Assembly: GCA_002726085.1 (NCBI GenBank)
Contig: PBRZ01000027.1
Span: 1-45,061, forward strand
DNA length: 45,061 nucleotides
From: Acidobacteriota bacterium
GTDB lineage: Bacteria; Acidobacteriota; Vicinamibacteria; Vicinamibacterales; UBA8438
Reading direction: 5' to 3'
Part shown: piece by piece, positions 36,314 through 44,946 of the stretch
Numbering within the stretch: the first letter of the stretch is position 1
Layout of the letters: every line of letters begins with the position of its first letter
Program-made: the position numbers and the translations under genes
Notes under the pieces: model-generated
Databases searched by the model: none
Told to the model about the DNA's origin: nothing
What the model saw: only the letters and a program-made list of their open reading frames with translations

Positions 36314-38845
36314 ATGGCCTGGAAACCTGGCGACCGGCTGACCCACCGGTTCAACCCCGACCTGGGTCCGGGCCTGGTCGAGACGGTGGAGGACCGCACC
36401 GTCGTCGTGCATTTTCCCGAAGCCGACGCCGTGCTGCGGCTGGCCGCTGACTCGGATGCGATCGCTCCGCTCCGGTTCGTCGCCGGCGCCAGGGCCGTGT
36501 TGTTGTCGAGCGGGGAACAGGTCGTCGTCCAAGTCGAAGAGAGCGACGCCGCGCCGGGGGTGATTCGGCTGGCCGACGGCCGGGAGATCGACGAAGCGGA
36601 TTTGTGGCCGGTCAGAATCGGCGAGTCGCTGAGCGATCGCATGGCGGTGGGCGAGGTGGACCCGGTGGAGGCGTTCGCGCTGCGCCTCGACGCCCTGCAC
36701 CTGGCGGCCGTGCGCGGCGCGGATGGTCTCGGCTCGTTCCTGGGGGGCCGTGTCCGGCTGTTCCCGCACCAGCTCCATGCGGCCGAGTTGGCCACATCCT
36801 CCGATCCCGTCCGCTGGCTCTTGGCCGATGAGGTTGGATTGGGGAAGACGGTAGAGGCCTGCCTGGTGCTGAACCACCTGCTGCGCACCGGGCGCGCGGA
36901 CCGCGCGCTGATCGTCGCGCCCGACACGCTGACGGTGCAGTGGCTTGGCGAACTGTGGCGAAAGTACCACCAGGTCTTCGTCCTGCTGGACGAGAAGCGG
37001 CTGCTCGACGTTGAAAAGGAGTATGGCAAGGGCTTCAATCCGTTCCAGACCCACCGCCGGGTCGTGGTTGGTCTGGAATTTCTCCGCGAACGGCCGAAGC
37101 TGACCGAGCAGGCGGTGGAGGTCGGCATCGATCTGCTGATCGTCGACGAGGCACATCACCTGCGCCGCGCGCCTGGCCACCCGGGCAATCGCGCCTATCG
37201 AGCGATCCAGCCGATCGCCGCGCTGGGGCGACACGTGCTCCTGCTCAGTGCGACGCCGCTGGAGGAGGACGCGTTCGGGTTCTTCCGGCTGCTCGAGCTG
37301 CTGCGGCCAGACGAGTTCACGGGCGACACGATCGAGGAGCGCGTGCGTCGGCCGCGGCCGTTGCCGCCCTGCACCAGCGCGGCGCGGCGCCGGGACATAC
37401 CGGGGCTGCCGCCGCGAGTGCCGTCGCCGGTGGATCTGACGGGGGAAGACGGTTGGAACCCGCGCTGCCGGCTGGAGGATGAGCTGCGTCGCGTGCCTGC
37501 AGACAACCCGATCGCCCGAAAAAGAAAGCTGCGCCGGATCCGCCGCGCCTTGGCGTCTGGGGCGGCGATCGCCGGGTTGCTCGGACCCGGTGAGGAGCGC
37601 CTGCGGCGGCTGGCGACGCAGGCCGATCGGTCGGACCCGCGTCTCGCCTGGCTGGGGCGAATGGGGCCGAAGTGGAAGCGTGCGGGTCAGAAGACGCTGG
37701 TGTTCGTCGCGCACCGCGAGACGCTGGAGTTGATCAAAGACGCGCTACGCCGGCTGGCGCAGATCCGGGTCGGGGTGTTCCACGAGGCGCTGTCTCCGGC
37801 GCAGCGGGACATCGAGGTCGCACAATTCCGACTGGCCGACGGACCCTCGTTGCTGATCTGCACGGAGTGCGGAGGCGAGGGACGTAATTTCGAGTTCTGC
37901 ACCCGCCTCGTGCTGTTCGACCTGCCATGGAACCCGATGGCGGTGGAGCAGCGCATCGGCCGGCTCGACCGCATCGGACGCCGCATTCCGGTCGAGATCG
38001 TCTATTTCCGCCCGCGATCCGCCATGGGTGGGGCGGTGGTAGAGCTGTACGAGTCACTCGGCATCTTTCGCGAGCCGTTGGGAGGGTTGGAGCGGGAGCT
38101 GACCGAGATCCGGTCCGCGATCGAGGCAACCATCCTGTCCGACGCGGCACGAATCGACCCGGCGGTCTTCGGCACGGTCCTGGAGGAGGCGACCCGGGCG
38201 CGGAACCGTATCCGCGAGGCCGCGATGCACGAGCTGCACCGCGAACCGTACCGACCCGAGATGGCCGAGCCGATTCTGTCGCGCGTGCCCGCTGTGTTGG
38301 AGGAGCTGACCAGGGAGGTCGTCCTCGCTGCGGCCGAGCAACTTGACCTGCACGTCGAGGAACACCGTGATGGCCGGCGCCACTCAATCGAGCTGGGCAC
38401 CCGGTCGCGCGTCGAGAGCCTGCCCGGCGTCCCGCCCGGGTCCAGCTTTCTGGGCAGCTTCGACCGCGAGGAAGCGGTCCGCGACGAGAGCATCGACTTC
38501 TTCAGCTCGGGGCACCCGCTGGTCGAAGGGATCCTGGAGCACCTGACGGAGACGCGTGCAGGCCGTGTCGCGCTGCTCCACGTAGGCGGAGACGACGTGG
38601 GGTTCGGTCTGCTGGGCCTCTACAAAGAAGGTGCGGGTTTCTCTGCCGTCGCGGTCGATTCCGCGGGGTGCGAGCGACCCGAGTGGGCGGCGCTGCTGAC
38701 CTGCAGACCGCTCCGGAGCCGCCGAGTCACACCCGCGCGCTGGACACGCCAGTCGGGATGGCCCACGCTGATCCGCCGGCTCGCCACGCACCTGGAGGGT
38801 CGAGGACGTCCGGAGGCAATCGCCGCCTTCCGCATTGGTGACTAG
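36314..38845 (+). CDS. rapA: RapA-like SNF2 family ATPase
   Basis: An 843-residue Swi2/Snf2 ATPase resembling RapA (HepA), which recycles RNA polymerase after transcription. The N-terminal about 110 residues look like the tandem Tudor-like region (MAWKPGDRLTHRF, GLVETVEDRTVVVHFPEAD). The helicase core has motif I DEVGLGKT (Lys178), motif II DEAH (278-281), LLLSATP, motif V GEGRNFEFC and motif VI QRIGRLDRIGR near 546. The C-terminal part is helical and shorter than E. coli RapA (968 residues). ATG 36314 aligns with the RapA N-terminus; a GTG at 36299 is also in frame, and neither has a good ribosome site. It diverges from the ABC-F gene and stands alone. Confidence 0.88.
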   Translation: MAWKPGDRLTHRFNPDLGPGLVETVEDRTVVVHFPEADAVLRLAADSDAIAPLRFVAGARAVLLSSGEQVVVQVEESDAAPGVIRLADGREIDEADLWPVRIGESLSDRMAVGEVDPVEAFALRLDALHLAAVRGADGLGSFLGGRVRLFPHQLHAAELATSSDPVRWLLADEVGLGKTVEACLVLNHLLRTGRADRALIVAPDTLTVQWLGELWRKYHQVFVLLDEKRLLDVEKEYGKGFNPFQTHRRVVVGLEFLRERPKLTEQAVEVGIDLLIVDEAHHLRRAPGHPGNRAYRAIQPIAALGRHVLLLSATPLEEDAFGFFRLLELLRPDEFTGDTIEERVRRPRPLPPCTSAARRRDIPGLPPRVPSPVDLTGEDGWNPRCRLEDELRRVPADNPIARKRKLRRIRRALASGAAIAGLLGPGEERLRRLATQADRSDPRLAWLGRMGPKWKRAGQKTLVFVAHRETLELIKDALRRLAQIRVGVFHEALSPAQRDIEVAQFRLADGPSLLICTECGGEGRNFEFCTRLVLFDLPWNPMAVEQRIGRLDRIGRRIPVEIVYFRPRSAMGGAVVELYESLGIFREPLGGLERELTEIRSAIEATILSDAARIDPAVFGTVLEEATRARNRIREAAMHELHREPYRPEMAEPILSRVPAVLEELTREVVLAAAEQLDLHVEEHRDGRRHSIELGTRSRVESLPGVPPGSSFLGSFDREEAVRDESIDFFSSGHPLVEGILEHLTETRAGRVALLHVGGDDVGFGLLGLYKEGAGFSAVAVDSAGCERPEWAALLTCRPLRSRRVTPARWTRQSGWPTLIRRLATHLEGRGRPEAIAAFRIGD

Positions 38846-38903
38846 CTGTCTCCCGTGGGCGAGACCTGGACGGCTCAAGACAGCCTCGCTGCCAGGATGC
38901 CGC

Positions 38904-38941
38904 TATAATCGTCGCGCAATCACGACCTGAGTCTTTGGAGG
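38904..38941 (+). promoter_or_regulatory. Perfect -10 box and ribosome site of the alpha/beta hydrolase gene
   Basis: TATAAT at 38904-38909 matches the sigma-70 -10 consensus exactly, with a likely start point near 38916. The -35 region is unclear. TGGAGG-type ribosome site lies at about 38936-38941, five bases before the ATG at 38947. Confidence 0.45.
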
Positions 38942-38946
38942 ATCCG

Positions 38947-40128
38947 ATGCAGAGTCGACCTGCCGCCTGCGCCGTCCTGACAACGCTGCTCGTGACCGCA
39001 GCGCAGCCTTCGCCGATCGAGGCGCAGTCGCGCCACGTCATGATCGAGCGGTTTGTGCCACACACGTCGACCGTGCCGGCCAACGCGGGCGAGCGTGTCG
39101 GCATCTACCTGCGTGAAAAAGCGACCGCATCGGCCGCGGCCCGGTTCGAGTCGGGCACGTCGCCTGAGGGGCGGGTGGTGCTGTTCGTGCACGGGGGATC
39201 GGTCTCGTCGATCCCCGACTACGACCTCGATTACAAGGACTACAGCTGGATGGGGTTTCTGGCGGAGGCGGGTTTCGACACCTTTGCGATGGACCAATCC
39301 GGGTACGGTCGGTCGCCGAGACCAATGATGGCAGACCCGTGCAACATGAGCCGCGACGACCAGGTGCTGGTGACGCCGGGCCCGCTGTCGGGTCCCTGCG
39401 ATCCATCGTATCCCTACGGGTCGACGACCGTGCAGTCTGACTGGGATGAGATCGACACGGTGGTCGACTACATTCGTGGGCTGCGTGGGGTCGACCGGGT
39501 CAGCCTGGTCGGCTGGTCCGCCGGTGGGCGACGCACCGGCGGCTACGCGGCGCGGCATCCCGAAAAGGTCGACAAGCTGTTTCTGTATGCCCCTGGGTAC
39601 AGTCCCAGTGGCCCATCAAAGGCGCCGGCGGGACTGCCGCAGCCGGGTGTGCCCATGCGTCTGCAGACGCATGAGACACTGACGCAGGGGCGCTGGCAAG
39701 AGAACGTGGTCTGTGAGAATCAGGTGGATCCAGACATCCGCGACGTCATCTGGCGCACCATCATGGCGTTCGATTCGCTCGGATCCGTGTGGGGACCTCC
39801 CGAGGGGGTCATGCGGGTCCGCGCCGGCAATCAATCCTGGGGCTGGAACAAGGAATACGCGGCGAAGGTCACCGCGCCGACGATGATCGTCGTCGGAGAG
39901 CAGGACAATCCGGAAGCTCGCGGTGTGCTCCATGCGGACCTGACCGGAACCGATTCGAAGGTCCTGGTGACCATGGATTGCGCAACCCACTTCGCGGTTT
40001 GGGAGACGTCACAGTACAAGTTCATGCACCGGGCGTCGCTCGAGTGGTTCACCGATGGGACCTATCGCGGAGAGTGCAACGGCGTCTACCGGGTGGGGGT
40101 GGACGGCGCCCTGCCTTCGGGCCAGTAG
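38947..40128 (+). CDS. Exported alpha/beta hydrolase
   Basis: A 393-residue exported alpha/beta hydrolase. The signal peptide is AACAVLTTLLVTAAQPSPIEAQ. Landmarks are the oxyanion segment LFVHGGSVSS, the nucleophile elbow GWSAGG with Ser191, acid Asp320 in VVGEQDNPEA and base His348 in CATHFAVWE, giving a full triad. A cap region lies at about 100-160 with cysteines (DPCNMSRDD, GPCDPSYPYG) likely in disulfides. The substrate is unknown; esterase or amidase activity is the broad expectation. GGAGG precedes ATG 38947 and a perfect TATAAT lies 38 bp upstream. The FMN-binding gene follows 36 bp later, so they may form one unit. Confidence 0.88.
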   Translation: MQSRPAACAVLTTLLVTAAQPSPIEAQSRHVMIERFVPHTSTVPANAGERVGIYLREKATASAAARFESGTSPEGRVVLFVHGGSVSSIPDYDLDYKDYSWMGFLAEAGFDTFAMDQSGYGRSPRPMMADPCNMSRDDQVLVTPGPLSGPCDPSYPYGSTTVQSDWDEIDTVVDYIRGLRGVDRVSLVGWSAGGRRTGGYAARHPEKVDKLFLYAPGYSPSGPSKAPAGLPQPGVPMRLQTHETLTQGRWQENVVCENQVDPDIRDVIWRTIMAFDSLGSVWGPPEGVMRVRAGNQSWGWNKEYAAKVTAPTMIVVGEQDNPEARGVLHADLTGTDSKVLVTMDCATHFAVWETSQYKFMHRASLEWFTDGTYRGECNGVYRVGVDGALPSGQ

Positions 40129-40164
40129 GGTCATCGCACCGGAAACGCTTGTCTTCGCCTCTCG

Positions 40165-40728
40165 ATGACGGCAACATCACCCGACGTCATGCGTAGTGCC
40201 GGTCGCTGCCGTTCATTCATCGCGTTGGCGTTGGGCCTCCTGCTGGGCGGGCTATCGACGGGCGCCAGGGCGCAGCCGCGGTGGGCCGACGAGGCCGCCT
40301 TACGCCGACTGGTCCCGCAGGCGGCACGTTTCGAGCTCGTCGAGACCGGCTCGAGGCACTTCCGTGCCTACGCATCCGCCGAGGACTCGAGACCGATCGG
40401 GTTCGCCTTCTTTACCACCGAGCTGACACCGCGTATCTACGCCTACAAGGGGCGCATCACGATGCTGGTCGGTCTGGACGTGGCTGGCAGCCTGCTTGGC
40501 GTCGAGGTGGTGCATCACTACGAGCCGTTCGGCTATTTTTCCATCGACCGCCCGGACTTCGTCGAGCAGTTCAACACCAGGCAGATCCTCGACCCGCTGG
40601 AAGTGGGCGTGGACATCGATGCGGTGTCGCGCGCCACTATCACCGTGGAGGCCGCGACCCGCGCGATTCGACAAGGCGCGCGGCAGTTGGCGCGCGAGTT
40701 TCTCGCAGAGCAGGCCTCCAACCCGTGA
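40165..40728 (+). CDS. Exported FMN-binding domain protein (paralog 2)
   Basis: A 187-residue exported FMN-binding protein. After a signal peptide (SFIALALGLLLGGLSTGARAQ) the domain shows YAYKGRITMLVGLDVAGSLLGV, YEPFGYFSID and DIDAVSRATIT with Thr158 as the expected flavin-attachment residue. It is paralogous to 26856-27416. An ATG at 40189 is an alternative start and leaves a cleaner signal; neither start has a clear ribosome site. The next gene, 45 bp downstream, encodes a NosR/NapH-like membrane ferredoxin. In NosR the FMN domain and the ferredoxin domain are one chain; here they are two genes. The pair probably moves electrons across the membrane to a periplasmic acceptor. Confidence 0.88.
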   Translation: MTATSPDVMRSAGRCRSFIALALGLLLGGLSTGARAQPRWADEAALRRLVPQAARFELVETGSRHFRAYASAEDSRPIGFAFFTTELTPRIYAYKGRITMLVGLDVAGSLLGVEVVHHYEPFGYFSIDRPDFVEQFNTRQILDPLEVGVDIDAVSRATITVEAATRAIRQGARQLAREFLAEQASNP

Positions 40729-40773
40729 CCTCATCCCGCGTCCAATAGGCGTCGGTTCCCGACCCCTGACCCT

Positions 40774-41772
40774 ATGGCACACACCTCATCCCGTCGCGTT
40801 GTCGCTCTTGGTTTGCTGGCGTTACTGCTGCTGACTGGCAGCGCGGCCGAGCCGCAGTCCGTGGCGGCACAACCCGCACCACCGGAGGCGCAGCCGCTCT
40901 CGCTCGACGACCTCGGGGCGCTCGATGCGCTGCTCGAGGAGGACACCGAGCAGGCGGTGTCCGAGCTCGACTCGGGTGCCATCGTCGACGTGACGGCGTT
41001 GGGGCTGATACTGGCGTTGGCGGTGTTCAGTTTCGTCCGGAAGAGCGATCGGCTGAAAGTAGTCAGTCTGGTGCTGTCGGTCGCGTATCTCGGTTTCGTG
41101 AAGGCGAGTCTCGTGTCGGTCGTGGATGTTTTTGGTGCGCTCCGTTGGAGTCTCCCGGCGTTCCAGGACGGACAGGCCTACTATCTGCTGGTTGTGTTCA
41201 CTCTGGTGTCGGCCGTGCTCTGGGGCCGTTTCTATTGCGGCCGGATCTGCGCGTTCGGCGCCCTGACCCAGCTGCTGGACCGGGTCGTGCCGGCCCGTTT
41301 TCGGGTCGAGCCGCCCGCATGGCTCGAACGCCGACTGGTCTACCTGAAATATGTCGTGCTCGGGGTAGCTGTCCTGTATTTCCTCGCCAGCGGCGACACG
41401 CTGGTGTATCGCTACATCGAGCCGTTCTGGATGTTCACGCTCAATGGCAACGCCATCATGTGGACGTTGCTGGCTATACTGCTGACCGCGACGGTGTTTG
41501 TGCCCAATCTCTACTGTCGGTATCTCTGCTCGGTCGGCGCCGGTCTTGGGCTTCTGTCCAATCTGACACTGTTTCGCATCAAGCGCTGGGACGCCTGTCG
41601 GACTTGCAAGCTCTGCGAGAAGACCTGCGAGTGGGGCGCCATCGACGGCCCCAGGATCCTGGTTAGCGAGTGTGTCCGCTGCGACGATTGCGAACGGCTC
41701 TATGCCGACCAGGACAGGTGCCCGCACTGGCTCATCCAGAAGCGCGCCGCCGCCCGCGCAGCCAAGCTGTAG
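40774..41772 (+). CDS. NosR/NapH-like polyferredoxin membrane protein
   Basis: A 332-residue membrane protein resembling the C-terminal half of NosR and NapH. A signal-like segment and a linker of about 50 residues lead into five or so membrane helices. The cytoplasmic loops carry the paired motifs FYCGRICAFGALTQ (Cys155, Cys159) and LYCRYLCSVGAG (Cys248, Cys252). The C-terminus has two 4Fe-4S sites: Cys275-278-281-285 (CRTCKLCEKTC) and Cys300-303-306 with Cys316. It should transfer electrons from the cytoplasm or quinol pool to the FMN domain of its partner encoded just upstream. No denitrification genes are in the window, so a nitrous oxide role is not supported. Confidence 0.88.
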   Translation: MAHTSSRRVVALGLLALLLLTGSAAEPQSVAAQPAPPEAQPLSLDDLGALDALLEEDTEQAVSELDSGAIVDVTALGLILALAVFSFVRKSDRLKVVSLVLSVAYLGFVKASLVSVVDVFGALRWSLPAFQDGQAYYLLVVFTLVSAVLWGRFYCGRICAFGALTQLLDRVVPARFRVEPPAWLERRLVYLKYVVLGVAVLYFLASGDTLVYRYIEPFWMFTLNGNAIMWTLLAILLTATVFVPNLYCRYLCSVGAGLGLLSNLTLFRIKRWDACRTCKLCEKTCEWGAIDGPRILVSECVRCDDCERLYADQDRCPHWLIQKRAAARAAKL

Positions 41773-42104
41773 TCGCAGAGCCCGGGGGGCCTCCAATCTG
41801 GCACGCCCTGTCAGTCCACCGATACCCTACTGTCGGCCCGCCGTTCATCCCTGACTCGCGGCAGACTGACTCGACCCGCCGAGCTCGGGCGCTTTGATCC
41901 ATGCAACTTATTGACCTGTAACAAGATAGGCTCTGTTCAGGATCTAGCGACAGACCAACCGACTGGCTACCGAGCAGCCTTGTCGGATGCCTCACACCTG
42001 GTCCCAAAATTGCTCAGTTCAGCAGCCTCTAGGCGACACCAGGCGAACTGAGCGGACAGAACGTTGATCGGCGGGTTGGATCAGACGGCAAAAGAGAACC
42101 TGAT
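41773..42104. other. Intergenic gap, no gene
   Basis: A 332-bp gap between the NosR-like gene and the broken S8 peptidase gene. Open frames are short and unsupported. A TTGACC at 41911 has no -10 at the right distance. This stretch is somewhat AT-richer after 41890 than the flanking genes. Confidence 0.5.
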
Positions 42105-44330
42105 ATGACACCGTATCCTGAGAGAACCACGATACCTCGAACGCCTGCGCGCGCCCGTCAGGGCGATTCGAAGCAGGCGCCCACGCATCGCCGCCTGACC
42201 TGCGCGTTGTCTGGTGTGCTCGTGTCCCTGGGTCTGATCACGGCGCTGCGGCCAAGTCCGGCTGGGCCTCCGCCGACACCGCAGTTGGCCCTCGAGCAGG
42301 TCCAGCAGCAGTTCGCATCGCCGAACGCGGTGAACGTAGTCGATCTGGACCGGCTGGGTCGCCAGACCGGTATCTTGGGGCGCGTGGACGCCGACCGGCC
42401 CGCGGACCCACTACCTCGCCCTAGAGCAGAAGAACCCGATCCGCAGCCCGCGGTGGTCGTTGCCGCCGGTCAGCAGCCCGCGGATCCTCGTCCTTCATTG
42501 GGCGTGGTGCCCCGCCTCCCGGGACAGGAGGCATCTGAGGCTCCGTCAGAATCGGACAGAGAAACGGAGCCCGATGTCACGCAGCCCGGGTTCGATAAGC
42601 TCGACACGGCTTTGCGTGGTCTGGTCGCGGGCGATCCGGCCGCCCCGGTTCGGGTCATCATCCAGACCCGGCCTGGTGAACAGACCGCGACCGCGGCCTG
42701 GCTGGCCGGCGAAGACCGGCAGGTGCATCGGGTGCATCCCGGCATCGGCGGGGTTACGGCGACCCTGTCCGCCTCGGATGTGTCGGCGCTCGCCAGCGAC
42801 GAGACGATCCAGCGCATTTCGATTGATGCGGTCGTCCGGCCGACCAATGAGCTCGTGCGGCCGACCCTCGGCTTGCTGCCCGGTGGCGGTGTGGTCGGAG
42901 GCGGGTCGTTGTGGGCAGGCGACACGGCCACCGTGGCGGTGGTGGATTCGGGCATCGCGTCGTCGCAGGACCTGCCGCCAGACCGCATCGTCAATTTCTA
43001 CGACTTCACCTAGGGTGGCGTTGAGGTCGCACCCTACGACGACTACGGGCACGGCACCCATGTGTCCGGTCTGGTCGCCGGTAACGGCGTCGGATCTGGT
43101 GGCACCTACGAAGGGATGGCGCCACAGGCGGAGCTGGTTGGCTACAAGGTCCTGGACGCCGACGGGAATGGCTACACCAGTGACGTGATCGCGGCGCTGA
43201 GCGCCATCGTGGCAAATCAGACCTCGCTCGGTGTCGATGTCATCAATCTGTCGCTCGGTCACGTGATCTATGAACCGGCCGCGACCGACCCGTTGGTGCT
43301 CGCGGTCGAGCAGGCGGTGGCCGCCGGCATCGTGGTCGTGGTCTCGGCCGGCAACCTCGGGACGGACCCGGAGACCGGCGAGATCGGCTATGCCAGCATC
43401 ACCTCACCCGGCAACGCGCCGTCGGCGATCACCGTGGGCGCCGTCGATATGCAGGGGACCACCGTTCGAGCCGACGACCGGGTGACCGACTACAGCTCTC
43501 GCGGGCCGACCTGGTACGACGCCAATGCGAAGCCGGATATCGTGGCGCCCGGTCACCGACTGGTCGCCATTGCTGCCCTCGACAGTTCTTTGTATGCCAA
43601 CTATCCGGAGTGGCACGTGGATGGAAACTCCGGCAACGGGAACGGGAGCGGTGGCCAGGCCACGTATCTACGTCTGAGCGGCACCAGCATGGCTGCGGCG
43701 GTCACCAGCGGCGTCATCGCAGTGGTCATCGACGCGAACAGACAGACCGTCGGCGTTGCCGGTGGCCCGCTGACGCCGAATGCCCTCAAGGCGATCGTGC
43801 AGTTCACGGCGCTGCCGCTCGCCGACGGAACGGAACTGACCCAGGGCGCCGGCGGGTTGAACGCGGCCGGTGCGGTGCGTCTTGCGGAGGCGATTGATTC
43901 GGCGGCGCCAACCGACGCGTGGTGGATGACCGGCTGGATCCACAAGGTCGACACGATTGCCGGAGCCTCGCTGGCCTGGGGACAACAGGTTGTCTGGGGC
44001 GATCGCCTCATCTGGGGCAGCAGCGTGTACCGCAACGAGCCGGCTTGGTCCGTCGGGACCGTCTGGGGCGACCGGCTGATCTGGGGTAACCAGATCGCCT
44101 GGGACGATCCAGAGACCAGCGTCGTCTGGAGCGACCGGCTCATCTGGGGCAACCGGCTCATTTGGGGCAACGCGCTCGTCGGCTACGACGATGGGGCTAA
44201 TGTCCTCTGGGGCGAGCAGGTTCCGTGGAATGACGTCACGGGCGAGCGGTTGATCTGGGGCAATCTAGCCGGTGGCGGCGTCAGCGGTGAGCGGCTCATT
44301 TGGGGCAACCGTCTCATCTGGGGCAACTAG
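42105..44330 (+). pseudogene. S8 family (subtilisin-like) peptidase interrupted by an in-frame TAG
   Basis: A 741-codon S8 peptidase frame with one amber stop at 43011-43013. Both parts are in the same frame and all catalytic residues are present: Asp281 (VAVVDSGIA) before the stop, His316 (YGHGTHVSG), the oxyanion Asn in VVSAGN and Ser528 (LSGTSMAA) after it. The N-terminus has a hydrophobic export segment (LSGVLVSLGLITALR) and a proline-rich linker; the C-terminus has RLIWG repeats. The stop follows FYDFT, where homologs continue into the active-site His region. The downstream half alone could start at GTG 43062 but would lack the Asp. Recent pseudogene, read-through or sequence error are the options. 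Confidence 0.85.
43974..44327 (+). repeat. RLIWGN repeat region at the C-terminus of the S8 peptidase
   Basis: The last 118 codons encode RLIWG seven times plus variants such as VVWGD, TVWGD and VLWGE, at irregular spacing. The tryptophan-glycine periodicity suggests a stacked beta structure or a surface-attachment tail. The DNA unit is close to CGGCTCATCTGGGGCAAC. Confidence 0.85.
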
Positions 44331-44361
44331 TGGCCCTGGCAACCGAACTGGAGCAGTCGAG

Positions 44362-44946
44362 TTGACGATTCCCCTTTCTCGCGGCGGCGCGGCGTATATC
44401 TGGACGGTGATTGCCGCTGGTTCGGTGATGATCGCCTTCTCCCTGCTTCAGCTCCCGCTCGGTGATTCGACCCCCTACTGGGTGCTGCTGGCGGGCTTTA
44501 CCTTGTTCAGCACGACGGTGTCGATCCGCGTGAAGTCGACGCCGCTCACGATTTCCGCCTCCGAGGCGTTTGTGTTCGCCCTGGCGCTCTGGTTCGGTCC
44601 GGCCCCGGCCGTCGTGACCGTGGCGCTCGATGGACTGATCGTGTCGCTGCGAGGAAAGAACCGCAACCCGGCCCGGGTGCTGTTCTGTGTCGCGGAGCCG
44701 GCGATTTCCGTCTGGGTGTCGGCGCAGCTGTTCTTCGCGCTGGCCGGTGTCGCACCGCTCTTTTGGGAGCCGGCGTCGGTCACTCCACTCCTGTTTCCGC
44801 TGTTCGCGCTGACGATCTGCTATTTCATGCTCAGCAGGTCAGCGGTTCGAGTCCGCTCGCCGGCTCCAATGTTTTCAATCAGTTACAGACATACAAGCCA
44901 AAGCCATTCGAGGCATAGCTACCGCATAGCTACCGTTTCGACCTAG
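44362..44946 (+). CDS. Truncated membrane sensor-type protein, fused to foreign 3' sequence
   Basis: The frame encodes 194 residues. The first about 155 form five or six membrane helices (AYIWTVIAAGSVMIAFSLLQ, SASEAFVFALALWFGPAPAV, LFPLFALTICYFML) of the kind found at the N-terminus of membrane sensors with HD-GYP or GGDEF output domains; no output domain follows. After FMLS at about 44831 the sequence switches to the 3' end of a tRNA and then to residues with no membrane or domain character (RSAVRVRSPAPMFS...), ending at 44946. The TTG start at 44362 has GGAG eight bases upstream. This is most likely a gene cut by integration or rearrangement. Confidence 0.6.
   Translation: MTIPLSRGGAAYIWTVIAAGSVMIAFSLLQLPLGDSTPYWVLLAGFTLFSTTVSIRVKSTPLTISASEAFVFALALWFGPAPAVVTVALDGLIVSLRGKNRNPARVLFCVAEPAISVWVSAQLFFALAGVAPLFWEPASVTPLLFPLFALTICYFMLSRSAVRVRSPAPMFSISYRHTSQSHSRHSYRIATVST
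44832..44868 (+). other. tRNA 3'-end fragment, candidate attachment site
   Basis: The bases AGGTC (variable loop), AGCGG TTCGAGT CCGCT (T-arm with a perfect 5-bp stem, 44841-44857), CGCCGGC (acceptor 3' strand), T and CCA (44866-44868) match the 3' part of a tRNA, most like a threonine tRNA by its CCGGCTCCA end. No D-arm or 5' acceptor strand is present upstream; that sequence is instead the membrane protein gene. Such fragments mark attL/attR sites of integrative elements. Confidence 0.75.
44913..44934. repeat. 11-bp tandem direct repeat
   Basis: GCATAGCTACC occurs twice head to tail, 45 bp after the tRNA fragment. Short direct repeats near an attachment site can be arm-type integrase sites. 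Confidence 0.6.

Noticed and set aside
40774-41772. Part of a nitrous oxide reductase cluster
   Set aside because: No nosZ, nosD, nosF or nosY relatives are present; the NosR likeness is only in domain type.
43011-43013. TAG decoded as pyrrolysine
   Set aside because: No pyl genes are present in the window and nothing in the context suggests it; mutation or error is simpler.
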